This document shows positions 1 to 7,566 of a stretch of DNA of 40,873 nucleotides, piece by piece (the first letter of the stretch is position 1; every line of letters starts with the position of its first letter). The translations under genes were made by a program, and so were the position numbers. Source of the stretch: Rickettsiales bacterium (lineage in GTDB: Bacteria; Pseudomonadota; Alphaproteobacteria; Rickettsiales; SXRF01); assembly GCA_947459535.1 (NCBI GenBank), contig CANHDY010000004.1, forward strand, positions 1 through 40,873. Reading direction: 5' to 3'. The notes under the pieces are model-generated. The model worked only from the letters and a program-made list of their open reading frames with translations. It was not told where the DNA came from and made no database searches.

Positions 1-141
1 CCCAATCACCGCGCCATAGCTCAAGGCAAGGCGCTGCGAGAGTGCATTTTCGCCGGAAAAAGCAAGCATCATCGCCGCCGCAAATGGCAGCACACCGGCA
101 TAGGTGAGCAGCTTGCTGAGACGAATATTTTGCGGTGTCAT
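1..141 (-). CDS. DUF3429 membrane protein, N-terminal part only (cut by window edge)
   Basis: The minus-strand frame from the ATG at 141 stays open to the window edge (47 codons). It reads [20 protein letters not shown], followed by a hydrophobic stretch and an AlaLeuSerTyrGlyAlaValIle segment. This resembles the start of DUF3429 (TspO-like small membrane protein) family members, which open with a similar Ala/Leu-rich helix and a YGAVI motif. The ATG overlaps the stop of the upstream DUF2256 gene in an ATGA junction, so it is probably translated by coupling as the last visible gene of the photolyase operon. The function is unknown. Only about a third of the usual length is visible. Confidence 0.6.
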   Translation of the reverse strand, partial: MTPQNIRLSKLLTYAGVLPFAAAMMLAFSGENALSQRLALSYGAVIG

Positions 142-281
142 CGTGGTTTCATCCTGCAGCGATCCGAGCAATATTTCACATCCTGCCACACTTTCTCCCA
201 TTTTTTGCGCCAGGTAAAGGGGCGGCCGCAGCTTATGCAGATTTTTTGTGGCAGGTTGGTTTTTTTGACTCCGCGCGGCAT
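138..281 (-). CDS. DUF2256 small zinc-ribbon-like protein
   Basis: A 47-aa protein beginning [13 protein letters not shown]. It has four cysteines in two pairs (C15/C18 and C38/C42) around a basic aromatic core (PFTWRKKW). This is the full DUF2256 pattern, which normally spans 40-60 residues. I start at the ATG at 281 because it follows the DUF2237 stop at once and matches the family length. The longer open frame upstream of it overlaps DUF2237 and has no family resemblance. The paired cysteines suggest a bound metal, but no activity is established. DUF2256 genes are often seen next to photolyase/cryptochrome genes, as here, so a link to photoreactivation is plausible but unproven. Its stop overlaps the next start (ATGA). 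Confidence 0.75.
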   Translation of the reverse strand: MPRGVKKTNLPQKICISCGRPFTWRKKWEKVWQDVKYCSDRCRMKPR

Positions 282-282
282 G

Positions 283-654
283 CTACTGCCTCTGATAACG
301 CCGCAAAATCTCAAGCGGAATGAATTCCAGCGCGTTTTCATGCGTGGCGGCCAGATCCACTGGCGGCGCAGCGCCAGCCTCTTCGGCCTCCTTCCAGCGC
401 AGCGCACAGAGGCACCATCTGTCGCCCGGCTTTAAGCCCGGAAAATCATACTCCGGCCGCGGCGTCATCAGATCATTGCCGCGCGATTTGGTGAAGGTGA
501 GAAATTCCTCCGTCACCATCGCCGCAACGACATGACGCCCGGTATCATGCGCACCGGTGCGGCAATAGCCATCGCGGTAAAAGCCGGTCATCGGGCTTGT
601 GCCGCATGGCATCAGCTCGCCGCCCAGCACATTTTTCTGTCTCTCTTCACTCAT
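283..654 (-). CDS. DUF2237 family protein
   Basis: A 123-aa protein that matches DUF2237 along its whole length. Visible hallmarks are an N-terminal [11 protein letters not shown], then [33 protein letters not shown], the [10 protein letters not shown] block and a C-terminal ATHENAL motif. The conserved cysteines (in MPCG, GYC and WCLC) suggest a metal- or redox-active site, but the biochemical role is unknown. The start ATG at 654 overlaps the DUF393 stop (ATGA), and the stop lies two bases before DUF2256. It therefore belongs to the same transcript as the photolyases. No signal peptide or membrane segment is visible, so it is probably cytoplasmic. Confidence 0.85.
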   Translation of the reverse strand: MSEERQKNVLGGELMPCGTSPMTGFYRDGYCRTGAHDTGRHVVAAMVTEEFLTFTKSRGNDLMTPRPEYDFPGLKPGDRWCLCALRWKEAEEAGAAPPVDLAATHENALEFIPLEILRRYQRQ

Positions 655-1025
655 GATTTTTTCTCCGGTAATTCGCAGCGATCATAGCCGAGGCGGCTAA
701 AACGCCAGCGCGCAAAATGACGATAGAGCCAGCTTGCCAAGCTTAAAACCAGCGGCAGTTTAGCAAGGCGTGCGAGCAGATGCCAGTGCGGGAGTCGCTG
801 CCAGATGATGATAAAGGCCGCTACTGCGATATGCATCTTTCCCGCATCATCTTCCACATGCAGCGCCATCAGCCCATCGCTTACGGCGTAGCCCTTAGCG
901 GTGAATGGCTCCGGCGCTTTGGTGATGTCGACCCAGCTAAACACGCCTGCCGGCGCGATGCGCTGATAATGCGCGATTTCACGCGCACAAAGCCCGCAGG
1001 CACCATCGTAAAACACCGTGATCAT
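651..1025 (-). CDS. DCC-family thiol-disulfide oxidoreductase (DUF393)
   Basis: A 124-aa protein starting MITVFYDGACGLC, which is the DxxCxxC (DCC) signature of DUF393 at residues 7-13. The family is thioredoxin-like in its N-terminal half and is annotated as thiol-disulfide oxidoreductase by similarity. The C-terminal half contains a hydrophobic stretch (LARLAKLPLVLSLASWLYRH) and the GYDRCEL tail usual for the family. Its substrate is unknown. Start and stop both form ATGA overlaps with neighbours (Fe-S photolyase upstream, DUF2237 downstream). Its place in a photolyase operon suggests a redox or maintenance role in photo-oxidative stress, which is inference. Confidence 0.85.
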   Translation of the reverse strand: MITVFYDGACGLCAREIAHYQRIAPAGVFSWVDITKAPEPFTAKGYAVSDGLMALHVEDDAGKMHIAVAAFIIIWQRLPHWHLLARLAKLPLVLSLASWLYRHFARWRFSRLGYDRCELPEKKS

Positions 1026-2560
1026 AGGCTGCCCTTTTCCATGCTGACTAATATCTGCGCCGCTTTAGCACGAATGGCACGCTTTTTTTCCGGCGAAAAT
1101 TTATCCCATGTGGCAAAGACATAGGGCATGCGCTGGTTGCCGCGAAACCTGTCCTCGTGGCGCACCAGAAAATCCCAGTAGAGCGCATTAAACGGGCAGG
1201 CTTTCTCGCCGGTCATCTCCTCCGGATCATAGCGGCAATGCTGGCAGTAATTACTCATGCGATGGATGTATTTGCCGCTGGCGGCGTAAGGCTTGCTGGC
1301 CACCACCCCATCATCGCCAAACAGTGCCATGCCAAGCGTATTGGGCATCTCCACCCACTCATAGGCATCCGCATACACCGCAAGGTACCATGCCTGCACC
1401 TGCACGACATCCAGCCCGGCGAGGAGCGCAAAATTGCCGGTGATCATCAGCCGCTGGATATGGTGCGAGTAGGCATGATCGCGCGTGTGGCGCACGCTCT
1501 CTGCCATGCAGAACATGTGGGTGTCTGCACCCCAGTAAAATTCCGGCAGCGGCCGCGTCGCCGCGAGCGTGTTTCGTTTGCCGTAGTCCGGCATGAAATG
1601 CCAGTACACTCCGCGGATATATTCGCGCCAGCCAAGAATCTGGCGGATGAAACCTTCGGCGGCATTCAGCGGCGCTTTACCGCCCCGAAAGGCGCGCTCT
1701 GCCATTTCGCATAGCTCGAGCGGCAATAGTAGCCCGGCATTTAAATAGGCGGAAAGCAGCGAATGATAGAGATAGGCCTCGCCCGCCACCATCGCATCCT
1801 GATAATCACCAAAAAGCGGTAGCAGCTCGCGTATGAAATGCTCCGCTTCCTTAAGCGCCTCTTGTCGTGTGAGAGCAAAATGAAACGGCTCGAGTGTTCC
1901 GAAATGATGGCCGAAACGCTCTCTCACAAGCGCCAGTACTTCTCTGGTGATAGCAGATTTCTGATGCATCAGGCGCGGCGGCGAGGTCAAGCCCGCTTTC
2001 GGCGGCTTTCTGTTTTCCTTGTCATAGTTCCACTGGCCGCCGGTGGGCGCACCATCTTTTTCTATCAGGATGCCATATTTTTTTCGCATCTCGCGGTAGA
2101 AAAACTCCATGCGAAGCTGCTTTTTGCCTTTTGCCCAGGCGGCAAACTCGCTATGCGTTGCCAGAAAGCGTGTATCTGGCAGAATCTCAACAGGAATGCC
2201 TAGTTGCTTTTGCCACGAGCGCATCATTTCCAGCACGCGATATTCACCCGGCTCCGCAAGGATGATACGCGCGGGCTTAAGCGCCGCCGCCGCGCGCGCT
2301 ATCTCGCCGGTGAGGCTTCCAGTATTTTCGGCATCATCCAGCTTAGTGTAGCGCACATTGAATCCCGCCGCCTCAAGCTCGCGCGCGAAATGACGCATGG
2401 CGGCAAAAAGAAAGGCGATTTTCTTGGGGTGGTGCGGCACGTAGCTCGCCTCCTGAATCACCTCCGCCATCAGGATGGTATCGTGCGCCTTGTCCGCCCC
2501 TTTCAGGCAGGCAATACTGTGCGATAATTGATCTCCAAGAATAAGTCGTAGTGTGGTCAT
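1022..2560 (-). CDS. phrB: Fe-S bacterial cryptochrome/(6-4) photolyase family (PhrB-like)
   Basis: A 512-aa protein of the FeS-BCP family, which repairs (6-4) photoproducts in DNA using FAD, a ribolumazine antenna and a [4Fe-4S] cluster. The N-terminus MTTLRLILGDQLSH is typical. GGQWNYDKENR (residues 174-184) is a family hallmark. Cysteines C351, C439, C442 and C455 sit one residue off the cluster ligands of Agrobacterium PhrB (350, 438, 441, 454). Tandem histidines H366/H367 in AYSHHIQRLM match the catalytic pair. I start at the ATG at 2560, which overlaps the upstream photolyase stop (ATGA); the longer frame to 2680 is only a shadow of that gene. The symbol phrB follows the Agrobacterium usage and is used by family resemblance. 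Confidence 0.92.
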   Translation of the reverse strand: MTTLRLILGDQLSHSIACLKGADKAHDTILMAEVIQEASYVPHHPKKIAFLFAAMRHFARELEAAGFNVRYTKLDDAENTGSLTGEIARAAAALKPARIILAEPGEYRVLEMMRSWQKQLGIPVEILPDTRFLATHSEFAAWAKGKKQLRMEFFYREMRKKYGILIEKDGAPTGGQWNYDKENRKPPKAGLTSPPRLMHQKSAITREVLALVRERFGHHFGTLEPFHFALTRQEALKEAEHFIRELLPLFGDYQDAMVAGEAYLYHSLLSAYLNAGLLLPLELCEMAERAFRGGKAPLNAAEGFIRQILGWREYIRGVYWHFMPDYGKRNTLAATRPLPEFYWGADTHMFCMAESVRHTRDHAYSHHIQRLMITGNFALLAGLDVVQVQAWYLAVYADAYEWVEMPNTLGMALFGDDGVVASKPYAASGKYIHRMSNYCQHCRYDPEEMTGEKACPFNALYWDFLVRHEDRFRGNQRMPYVFATWDKFSPEKKRAIRAKAAQILVSMEKGSL

Positions 2561-4062
2561 AGCGGTAGCTCCATCTGCGGCGCAGATCTTTGCGGCTTTC
2601 GTCTGGAAGGCGGCCGCGCGCGGCTGCCAAGGCGCTGGTAAACTGCGCGTGCCTGCTCCTGAAACTCTGATGAGCTCCATGCACGGCTGAGTTTCGCCCG
2701 CGCCTCTTTCACCGCCGCCTCATGTGGCACGATGGGCGCCGGATAGCCCGCTGGCGGCGTTTCCATACGCCACGGTTCATGAATGAAACTCTGCGCCGCA
2801 GCTTCAAGCTCCGGCACATAGCGGCGGATGAATTTACCCTGCGGATCCTGCTCCAGCGATTGCTTGATAGGGTTGTAGATGCGCACGGTATTGATGCCCG
2901 TGACACCGGATTGCATCTGAAACTGCGAGTAATGAATGCCCGGTTCGTAATCCGTGAAAAGTCTGGCAAGCAGCGGTGCGGTTTGCCGCCAGTCGAGCCA
3001 GAGATGATAGCTGGCAAAACTCACCAGCATGGCGCGCATGCGAAAGGTGATCCAGCCATTGTCATGCAGGCTGCGCATGCAGGCATCGACCAGCGGGTAG
3101 CCGGTGCGCCCATGAATCCATGCCTCAAGCCACGCCTCATTGCCATGCAGCTCCCGCAGCCCCTCAAAGGCGGGATGCATGCAGTGTGTCTCAAGCGCGG
3201 GTTGCTGCTCGAGTTTCTGCACAAAATGGCAGCGCCACGCGAGGCGTGAAAGAAAAGCGCGAAGGCCGCGCGCCATGTAGGCAGCCTCCGGATCGCTCAG
3301 GCCACGAAGGCTTGCAAGCTTGCTTTTCGTCTGCTGCTCAATCTCGCGCACGGATAAGGTGCCATAGGCAATGTGGGCGGAAAGGCGCGAGCAATGGCGC
3401 GCGGAAACGCCGGGCTTTGAGATGGTGGCCGTGTAGCGGCGCGCTCGCTCTTTCAGAAACGAGGCCAGCAACTGCTGCCCCTGCCCGCGCCCGCCCTGCT
3501 GCACATGGCCAATATCAAGCCGGCCAAACATCGCATCCTGTTTATCTGGTAGCATGCCTGCCTCCAGAGCGGTCGGCGTAAGTGAGGTCGGCGGCGCCAC
3601 CAGCGGCTGCTGCATGCGCGCATCGCGCTGCGCCTGCCAGCTATCGCGCGTGGCAAGCTTTCGCACCACCCCATGCGAAGGAAATTCCAGCCAGGAAATG
3701 TCATGGCTGCGGCACCACATGCTAACGCGTTTATCGCGCGCATAGGTCCAGCCATTTCCTGTTTCTTCGTGAGAATAGAGTGTCAGCTTACCGGCACTTG
3801 ATCGAATGGATTCCAGCACCGAAACTATCTCGCCCACCCGCACCACCAGCGGCGCGCCCAGCGCCGCCAGCTCCGCGCGTAGTAGCGCCAGCGAATCATG
3901 AATGAAATGCCAGTGACGGCGCGAGACATCCGCAAGCTGCCAGTACTCAGGCTCCACCACATAGAGCGGCAGAACGCGGCCGCCAGCCTTGGCCGCAGCG
4001 GCAAGCGGTGCGTGGTCACCTGCGCGCAGGTCGCGCTTGAACCACACCACCGCCAGTGTCAT
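2557..4062 (-). CDS. cryptochrome/deoxyribodipyrimidine photolyase family protein
   Basis: A 501-aa flavoprotein. The N-terminal photolyase alpha/beta domain begins LAVVWFKRDLRAGDH and holds HEETGNGWTYARDKR near residues 98-112. The C-terminal FAD-binding domain has the block WIHGRTGYPLVDACMRSLHD, then DNGWITFRMRAMLVSF and a QSGVTGINTVRIYNP segment. These fit light-driven repair of cyclobutane pyrimidine dimers or a cryptochrome-like photoreceptor. I cannot assign the subclass from motifs alone. The start lies one base after the SDR stop and the stop overlaps the Fe-S photolyase start, so the two photolyases are co-translated. Together they would cover both main UV lesions. Confidence 0.9.
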   Translation of the reverse strand: MTLAVVWFKRDLRAGDHAPLAAAAKAGGRVLPLYVVEPEYWQLADVSRRHWHFIHDSLALLRAELAALGAPLVVRVGEIVSVLESIRSSAGKLTLYSHEETGNGWTYARDKRVSMWCRSHDISWLEFPSHGVVRKLATRDSWQAQRDARMQQPLVAPPTSLTPTALEAGMLPDKQDAMFGRLDIGHVQQGGRGQGQQLLASFLKERARRYTATISKPGVSARHCSRLSAHIAYGTLSVREIEQQTKSKLASLRGLSDPEAAYMARGLRAFLSRLAWRCHFVQKLEQQPALETHCMHPAFEGLRELHGNEAWLEAWIHGRTGYPLVDACMRSLHDNGWITFRMRAMLVSFASYHLWLDWRQTAPLLARLFTDYEPGIHYSQFQMQSGVTGINTVRIYNPIKQSLEQDPQGKFIRRYVPELEAAAQSFIHEPWRMETPPAGYPAPIVPHEAAVKEARAKLSRAWSSSEFQEQARAVYQRLGSRARPPSRRKPQRSAPQMELPL

Positions 4063-4063
4063 A

Positions 4064-4762
4064 TCAGGCTTTCATTTTGGGCCGCACGCGTGATAAGCCG
4101 CCATCCACTGCCAGCACCTGCCCAGTGATCCAGCTATTTTGAGGATCAAGTAGAAACACAATCGCGCGCGCCACATCCTCCGGCGTGCCGAGGCGGCCAA
4201 GCGCATGCATGGCTTCCGAGAATTTGCGCGAGGCATCATTCGCGGTGAGCTGCGCGGTAAGCGGGGTTTGCGTGAGCCCCGGCGCGACCGCGTTAAAGCG
4301 CAGGCTGGAAGGCGCGTAGGTGGCGGCGGCAGAAAGCACCAGGCCGATAATGCCCGCCTTGGCGGCGGCAATCGCTTCGTGATTCGCGAGCCCCTCCATC
4401 GCTGCGGCAGACGATACCAGCACCACTGAGCCGCCCTTAGTCATGTGCTTGCCCGCGGCGCGTGCGGTCGCAAACGCCGTGGTGAGCGAGGCATCGATGG
4501 TCGCCTGATATTGCTCTTTGGTGGTAAGGTGCGCCGAGCGCAGCAGCAGCGAACCAGAACAATTCACCACGCCATCAATCTCGCCGGCCTGTTTGAACGC
4601 AGCGTCCACCGCGTCAAAATCCGTGGCATCGAGCACGAGGTCGGGCTTGATTTTGCTATCACCGCGCGCGGTGGTGAAGACCTCATGCCCCGCCTCTTTC
4701 AGCTGACTGACCACCGCCTGACCAATGCCGCTCGACGCAGCAATCACTAGAAATTTTGCCAT
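4064..4762 (-). CDS. atypical short-chain dehydrogenase/reductase (SDR)
   Basis: A 232-aa protein with an SDR Rossmann fold: SSGIGQAV near residues 10-17, an acidic DATDFD segment, VNCSG in place of NNAG (66-70), VLVSS (S117/S118), and a C-terminal WITGQVLAVDGG typical of reductase-type SDRs. The active-site YxxxK reads IAAAK, so Ile131 stands where the catalytic tyrosine should be; Lys135 is kept. The cofactor glycine motif also lacks the usual leading TG. It is therefore either catalytically impaired or uses another residue. It overlaps the DJ-1 stop as TAATG, has a good GGAG ribosome site, and lies one base before the photolyase. Similar SDRs accompany photolyases elsewhere; the role is unknown. 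Confidence 0.85.
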   Translation of the reverse strand: MAKFLVIAASSGIGQAVVSQLKEAGHEVFTTARGDSKIKPDLVLDATDFDAVDAAFKQAGEIDGVVNCSGSLLLRSAHLTTKEQYQATIDASLTTAFATARAAGKHMTKGGSVVLVSSAAAMEGLANHEAIAAAKAGIIGLVLSAAATYAPSSLRFNAVAPGLTQTPLTAQLTANDASRKFSEAMHALGRLGTPEDVARAIVFLLDPQNSWITGQVLAVDGGLSRVRPKMKA

Positions 4763-5463
4763 TATTTTTTCTCCTTCAGTGCGGCAATCACCAGCTCCGC
4801 CACTTTTTGGGAAGAAGCCGGGTTCTGGCCAGTAATCAAATTGCCATCCGCGACCGCGAAGGGCTGGAAATTGGGCGCTTCTTCATGTTTTGCGCCGAGT
4901 TCTTTCAGGCGCGTTTCCAGCAGGAAAGGCATCACTTCCGTGAGCTTCACTGCCTCTTCTTCTTCGTTGGTGAAGGCAGCCACGCGCTTTCCTTTCACCA
5001 CCGGCGTGCCGTCTTTAAACTTTGCACCAACCAGCCCCGCCGGCCCATGACAAATGGCGGCAACAATACGGTTATCCTCGAGCGTATCCGCCACCAGCCT
5101 CGCCAAATGCGCGCTTTCCGGCAGATCAAACATGGTGCCGTGCCCGCCCGGCAGCACGATGGCTGCGTAGTTTTTGCCATCAATATCTGCCAGTGGTTTG
5201 GATTTTTCAATTTTCTGCTGCGCCTTGTCATCCTTCATGTAGCGGGCGACCGAGCCTTCCGCCTCGCTGCCAGCTTCCGGTTTGCTTTTAGGATCAATCG
5301 GCACGGCGCCGCCCTGAATAGAAGCAACATCCACCTCATAACCGGCATCGACCAATGCATAGTAGGGGGTGGTGAATTCTTCAAGCCACAGGCCGGTGGG
5401 CTGGCCGGTGGCGGGAATCTGCGCGTGGGAGGTGAGAATAAACAAGACAGCAAGCGACTTCAT
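4762..5463 (-). CDS. DJ-1/PfpI superfamily protein (type 1 glutamine amidotransferase-like)
   Basis: A 233-aa protein of the DJ-1/Hsp31-like group. Visible are TSHAQIP near the start, E28/E29 in LWLEEF, the PGGHGT loop (105-110) and the nucleophile elbow AAICHGPAGL with Cys138 followed by His139. Family members act as glyoxalases, deglycase-like or chaperone proteins; the substrate cannot be read from sequence. The ATG at 5463 has a clear AGGAG site. It is the first gene of the photolyase operon, preceded by a sigma70-like promoter at 5492-5520. Its presence suggests that the operon handles carbonyl or oxidative damage as well as DNA lesions (inference). Confidence 0.88.
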   Translation of the reverse strand: MKSLAVLFILTSHAQIPATGQPTGLWLEEFTTPYYALVDAGYEVDVASIQGGAVPIDPKSKPEAGSEAEGSVARYMKDDKAQQKIEKSKPLADIDGKNYAAIVLPGGHGTMFDLPESAHLARLVADTLEDNRIVAAICHGPAGLVGAKFKDGTPVVKGKRVAAFTNEEEEAVKLTEVMPFLLETRLKELGAKHEEAPNFQPFAVADGNLITGQNPASSQKVAELVIAALKEKK

Positions 5464-5491
5464 AACAACTCCTGTGTTTTAAACGCAGCCG

Positions 5492-5520
5492 ATATTAGAC
5501 CAGCCAGTATGATTTTTCCA
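5492..5520 (-). promoter_or_regulatory. putative sigma70 promoter of the photolyase operon
   Basis: On the minus strand TGGAAA (5520-5515) and TAATAT (5497-5492) are separated by 17 bases, placing transcription start near 5485, about 20 bases before the DJ-1 ATG. I saw no sigma-E/ChrR-like TGATC -35 element here. Read by eye only. Confidence 0.5.
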
Positions 5521-5536
5521 GCAGAAATCTGCCCGC

Positions 5537-6523
5537 TCAGCCCGCCGCCCGCCCGTAGCGCCTGAAGACAAAATCGGCGATGCGGCGCGGATGCCCCAGA
5601 AGTGCGGCCAGCAGCACCTCGGAAGGGTAACGCCAGCATTTGCGCAGCAGACGGAGCAGCGGTTTTTTGCGCTTATAGGCTGCCGCTGCGTGCTCTTCTG
5701 TCAGCAGCGTTTTCAGACGCTGGTAATTGGCTGGCATAGCGATATTCCTCGCCGGATCCGGCGCGCCGACTTTGCGCGCGCACAGCACCGTGCCGCGATA
5801 GTCCGGATGGTCGATCACCTCAAAGCCTGCCTTGCTGAGCAGGGCTTTCAACGTGTCGTGGTTGAAGTTGTAAATGTGCGCGTAGTGATAGCGGTTGATG
5901 GGGGAGTGGTGGGTGGTTTCAATGTCCGGCACATCCACCATGATCAGCCCGCCCGGCTTCAGCCAGCGATTCAGCATCGACAGCGATGTCAGCGGCGCCT
6001 GCAGATGTTCAAGCACATGGTGCAGGGTGATGACATCGATGGTTTCAGCGCCAATCTCCGCCTGCTCCAGTACTGCGGTGGTAATATGCACGCCGAAGGT
6101 GCTGCGCGTGTAGTCAGAATAGCCGATATGCGGCTCCAGACCCTCGGCTTTAAAACCCGCGCGGCCTGCGAGATAGACAAATTCGCCGCTGCCACTGCCA
6201 ACATCAAGCAGCCTCAGCCCCTTGGGCGCGAACTGGCCAAGGCGCTTAAGGCGCTCAAGCGCGGCGCGTGAGTAGCGCAGAATATGTTTGCGCTGCGGCG
6301 TGAACACGCCCTTGTAGTCGCTGCGATAATGCTGACTGTAATAGCTATCCAGCTCCTCTTTGCTGGGAATCGGGTGGCTATGCACCAGACCGCAGCCAGT
6401 GCAGATGCCGGTGGTCAGATGCTGGCCGCCGCGGCCGCGCATGGCCACAATCTCAAGCTCATGCTCGCCGCAGATTTTGCAAGGCTGGCCACTTTGAACT
6501 TTTTCACCCACATGGTAGCTCAT
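5537..6523 (-). CDS. zinc-ribbon class I SAM-dependent methyltransferase
   Basis: A 328-aa protein. The N-terminus has two CxxC pairs (C15/C18 and C41/C44), a small zinc ribbon seen in a group of methyltransferases linked to sugar or cell-surface modification. The SAM-binding motif I is LRLLDVGSGSGEF near 104-114, followed by an acidic ITLHHVLEHL motif and WLKPGGLIMVDVPD. The C-terminal part contains basic residues and WRYPSEVLLAALLGHPRR. The substrate is unknown. I start at the ATG at 6523, which has an AGGAGG site 7 bases upstream and overlaps the transporter stop (TGATG); the longer frame to 6616 is a shadow. It would be controlled by the upstream Mn2+ riboswitch together with the transporter. 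Confidence 0.85.
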   Translation of the reverse strand: MSYHVGEKVQSGQPCKICGEHELEIVAMRGRGGQHLTTGICTGCGLVHSHPIPSKEELDSYYSQHYRSDYKGVFTPQRKHILRYSRAALERLKRLGQFAPKGLRLLDVGSGSGEFVYLAGRAGFKAEGLEPHIGYSDYTRSTFGVHITTAVLEQAEIGAETIDVITLHHVLEHLQAPLTSLSMLNRWLKPGGLIMVDVPDIETTHHSPINRYHYAHIYNFNHDTLKALLSKAGFEVIDHPDYRGTVLCARKVGAPDPARNIAMPANYQRLKTLLTEEHAAAAYKRKKPLLRLLRKCWRYPSEVLLAALLGHPRRIADFVFRRYGRAAG

Positions 6524-7092
6524 CACACACCTCCTGCGTAAGCGGCCAATTGAATCAAGCCAAACATAACAAAAAGCATGGCCGCTACATAGCGAAAAAA
6601 TGGCCGCATCAACCATGCACCGGCGCGCTTGCCCGCCAGCACCACCGGTACGTTTGCCAGTAGCAGCCCCAGCGTGCTACCCAGCGCCACCCACAGCACC
6701 GATTCATGGGTCGCCGCGAGCGCGAGCGTCGCCAGCTGGGTTTTATCCCCCATTTCCAGCAAAAAAAACAGCACCAGACTTGCGGTGAATGCGCCTGCGG
6801 TGAGCCAGCGGCTTGGCAGCTTTGGCGCGCTGTCGGGCTTAAGGAGCCACAGCCCCATCACCACAAACGCCGCCGCGAAAATCATCGAAAAAACAGGCGA
6901 TGCCAGCTCGCTGCCAAGCGCATAGCCCAGCCAGGAGGCCAGTGCGTGGTTGAGCAGTGTGGCCAGGGTCATACCGGCAATAATCGCCAGCGAACGGGCA
7001 TAATGCGCGGCCAGCATCAGCGCCAGCAGCTGGGTTTTATCACCTAGTTCAGCCACTGCGACCAGCGGCATGGAAACAATAAAAGGATGCAT
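6523..7092 (-). CDS. TMEM165/GDT1 family (UPF0016) transporter, likely Mn2+ exporter
   Basis: A 189-aa, roughly six-helix membrane protein with the two diagnostic ExGDKT motifs, AELGDKTQ (residues 14-21) and LEMGDKTQ (112-119), which form the cation site in this family. Known members move Mn2+ and/or Ca2+; bacterial MneA/Mnx-type proteins are linked to Mn2+ homeostasis. A central charged loop (KPDSAPKLPSR) joins the two halves. The ATG at 7092 lies downstream of a yybP-ykoY-type riboswitch (7172-7394), which strongly supports manganese as substrate. It shares its stop with the start of the methyltransferase. Confidence 0.92.
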   Translation of the reverse strand: MHPFIVSMPLVAVAELGDKTQLLALMLAAHYARSLAIIAGMTLATLLNHALASWLGYALGSELASPVFSMIFAAAFVVMGLWLLKPDSAPKLPSRWLTAGAFTASLVLFFLLEMGDKTQLATLALAATHESVLWVALGSTLGLLLANVPVVLAGKRAGAWLMRPFFRYVAAMLFVMFGLIQLAAYAGGV

Positions 7093-7171
7093 CGATTTAA
7101 ACAGGGGATCAGGCAGCGGTTACACCATACGACAGCAAAGCCCGCCCAATCCCGACGCCGGCCAAACTGCC

Positions 7172-7394
7172 GTAGGTCTCACCACGTACACCGGGCTGAC
7201 TGACAAAATACTGCCGTATTTTGACGCTGCCTTCGGCGCGGCCAGCTTGGCTTTCGGCCTAAGCTAGCGTAGCCAATAAAAATTATTGGCTACTGCGGGA
7301 CGCACCATAACCACCCGGACGAACCAGTCAGCGGTCAAGTATGTTGACGCGTCCATTTCCAAAAAGGAAATCAGGTTACTCCCCTAAGACCATG
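7172..7394 (-). promoter_or_regulatory. yybP-ykoY family manganese riboswitch with large insert
   Basis: Read on the minus strand, the leader contains GGGGAGTAACC, GGAAATGGACGCGTCAAC followed by ATACT, and GGTGAGACCTACGG at the 3' side. These match the conserved core of yybP-ykoY leaders such as E. coli alx and mntP. P1 can be drawn as GGTCT (7391-7387) pairing with AGACC (7179-7175). Between them lie extra hairpins at 7269-7293 (11-bp perfect stem) and 7204-7223 (8-bp stem). It sits 80 bases before a TMEM165/GDT1 gene, a classic partner. High Mn2+ is expected to increase expression. Confidence 0.85.
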
Positions 7395-7396
7395 TT

Positions 7397-7424
7397 GATT
7401 TAGCAGAATTTCGTGCTTATGCAA
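7397..7424 (-). promoter_or_regulatory. putative promoter of the riboswitch transcript
   Basis: On the minus strand TTGCAT (7424-7419) and TAAATC (7402-7397) are separated by 16 bases, so transcription would begin close to the 5' edge of the riboswitch. The match is moderate. Confidence 0.35.
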
Positions 7425-7477
7425 GAAAAATGGCATCTTACTGATACGTTAGGAGGGCACAGTGATGCCCGGTTGTT

Positions 7478-7509
7478 AACAGGCGCGGCCAAACGCGAGC
7501 GCGCCTGTT
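7478..7509. repeat. 10-bp inverted repeat downstream of phasin gene
   Basis: AACAGGCGCG (7478-7487) and CGCGCCTGTT (7500-7509) form a perfect 10-bp stem with a 12-base loop. It lies about 60 bases after the phasin stop and could end that transcript, but no T-tract follows on the minus strand. The rest of 7425-7566 shows only a small GGGCA/TGCCC hairpin (7455-7470). Confidence 0.5.
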
Positions 7510-7566
7510 TCCCGGCAACAACATCAGACGTGACTCCCGCCTCGAACCGAAAGGTTAGCAGCTTTC

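Noticed and set aside
4756-5565. Long plus-strand open frame (269 codons) across the DJ-1 gene
   Set aside because: Antisense to a well-supported gene with family motifs; its own translation shows no domain, and there is no ribosome site.
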